From JBBTWV01 sp038062615 (lineage in GTDB: Bacteria; Patescibacteriota; Gracilibacteria; UBA1369; UM-FILTER-53-11), in assembly GCA_038062615.1 (NCBI GenBank), contig JBBTWV010000088.1, forward strand, positions 1 to 5,662: a stretch of DNA of 5,662 nucleotides, written 5' to 3'. The translations under genes and the position numbers were made by a program. Each line of letters starts with the position of its first letter. Position 1 is the stretch's first letter. The notes under the pieces were generated by a model. The model was not told the DNA's origin and searched no databases. It saw nothing but the letters and a program-made list of their open reading frames with translations. Positions 5,537-5,662 of the stretch are shown in pieces.

Positions 5537-5662
5537 ATGTCCCAGGTAACCGAACAAATCAAAGACCGCATTGACATTGTTGATGTGGTGCGCGAGTATG
5601 TGCCCGAGCTCAAGAAAGCGGGCGTCAACTGGAAAGCGCGGTGTCCGTTCCACCAGGAAAAG
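5537..5662 (+). CDS. dnaG: DNA primase DnaG, N-terminal 42 residues (3' end outside window)
   Basis: DnaG synthesises RNA primers on single-stranded DNA at the replication fork, with the DnaB helicase as partner. The visible 42 codons match the conserved start of the family: a helix of the form QIKDRIDIVDVVREYV, then LKKAGVNWKARCPFHQEK. CPFH supplies Cys36 and His39, the first two ligands of the CHC2 zinc-binding domain; the remaining cysteines, the TOPRIM core and the helicase-binding region lie past the window end. ATG 5537 is the first start after an in-frame TAA at 5513-5515 and gives the expected N-terminus. No Shine-Dalgarno is seen. The gene begins 13 nt after the ATPase stop, and its G+C-rich codons match pyk and ppsA rather than the ATPase gene. 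No convincing promoter is seen nearby: TATAGT at 5455-5460 inside the ATPase gene is a lone weak -10 candidate, so read-through from upstream is possible. Confidence 0.93.
   Translation, partial: MSQVTEQIKDRIDIVDVVREYVPELKKAGVNWKARCPFHQEK

Noticed and set aside
5521..5540. TTCGAA near the dnaG start, considered as a remnant att copy of the tRNA T-loop
   Set aside because: Only six bases are shared and the flanks do not match the tRNA T arm or acceptor stem.
5435..5653. Minus-strand 72-aa ORF across the ATPase-dnaG junction
   Set aside because: It is antisense to the conserved DnaG N-terminus and spans two unrelated coding regions.
1..5662. CRISPR array, transposase, integrase or IS inverted repeats
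   Set aside because: No spaced direct repeats and no recombinase or transposase motifs were seen on either strand.

Overview
All genes in this 5.66 kb window lie on the + strand. The window falls into two core-genome blocks, at its left and right ends, and an AT-richer accessory block between them. The left block (about 1-3189) is GC-rich. It holds the 3' part of a pyruvate kinase gene joined by an ATGA stop/start overlap to a complete PEP synthase gene (790 codons). The right block (5537-5662) is the first 42 codons of DNA primase, dnaG, cut by the window end.

The middle (3190-5536) is visibly AT-richer. Sample lines counted by hand give about 73% and 62% G+C inside the PEP synthase gene, against about 33% and 38% inside the two larger middle genes. 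In order it holds: an extended -10 promoter; a 58-codon acidic small ORF overlapping a 201-codon PIN-domain nuclease gene by 14 nt (toxin-antitoxin-like layout); a long hairpin followed by a short T-run (probable terminator); a class II tRNA-Ser(GGA) with encoded CCA; and a 411-codon P-loop ATPase gene with a Gly/Ser/Val-rich insert between Walker A and Walker B. The ATPase gene ends 13 nt before dnaG.

The organism is bacterial and uses UGA as a stop (it ends pyk, the 58-codon ORF and the ATPase gene), so it is not a UGA-recoding lineage. The TGTGGTATAAT promoter, the scarcity of Shine-Dalgarno sites and the tight pyk-ppsA pair would suit a Patescibacteria (CPR/Parcubacteria-like) genome. That is inference, not proof.

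Pyruvate kinase and PEP synthase interconvert PEP and pyruvate in opposite directions and are probably co-transcribed. The middle block looks like a small accessory or defence-type insertion at a tRNA-Ser locus between housekeeping genes. No integrase, transposase, CRISPR array or duplicated att site is visible in the window.
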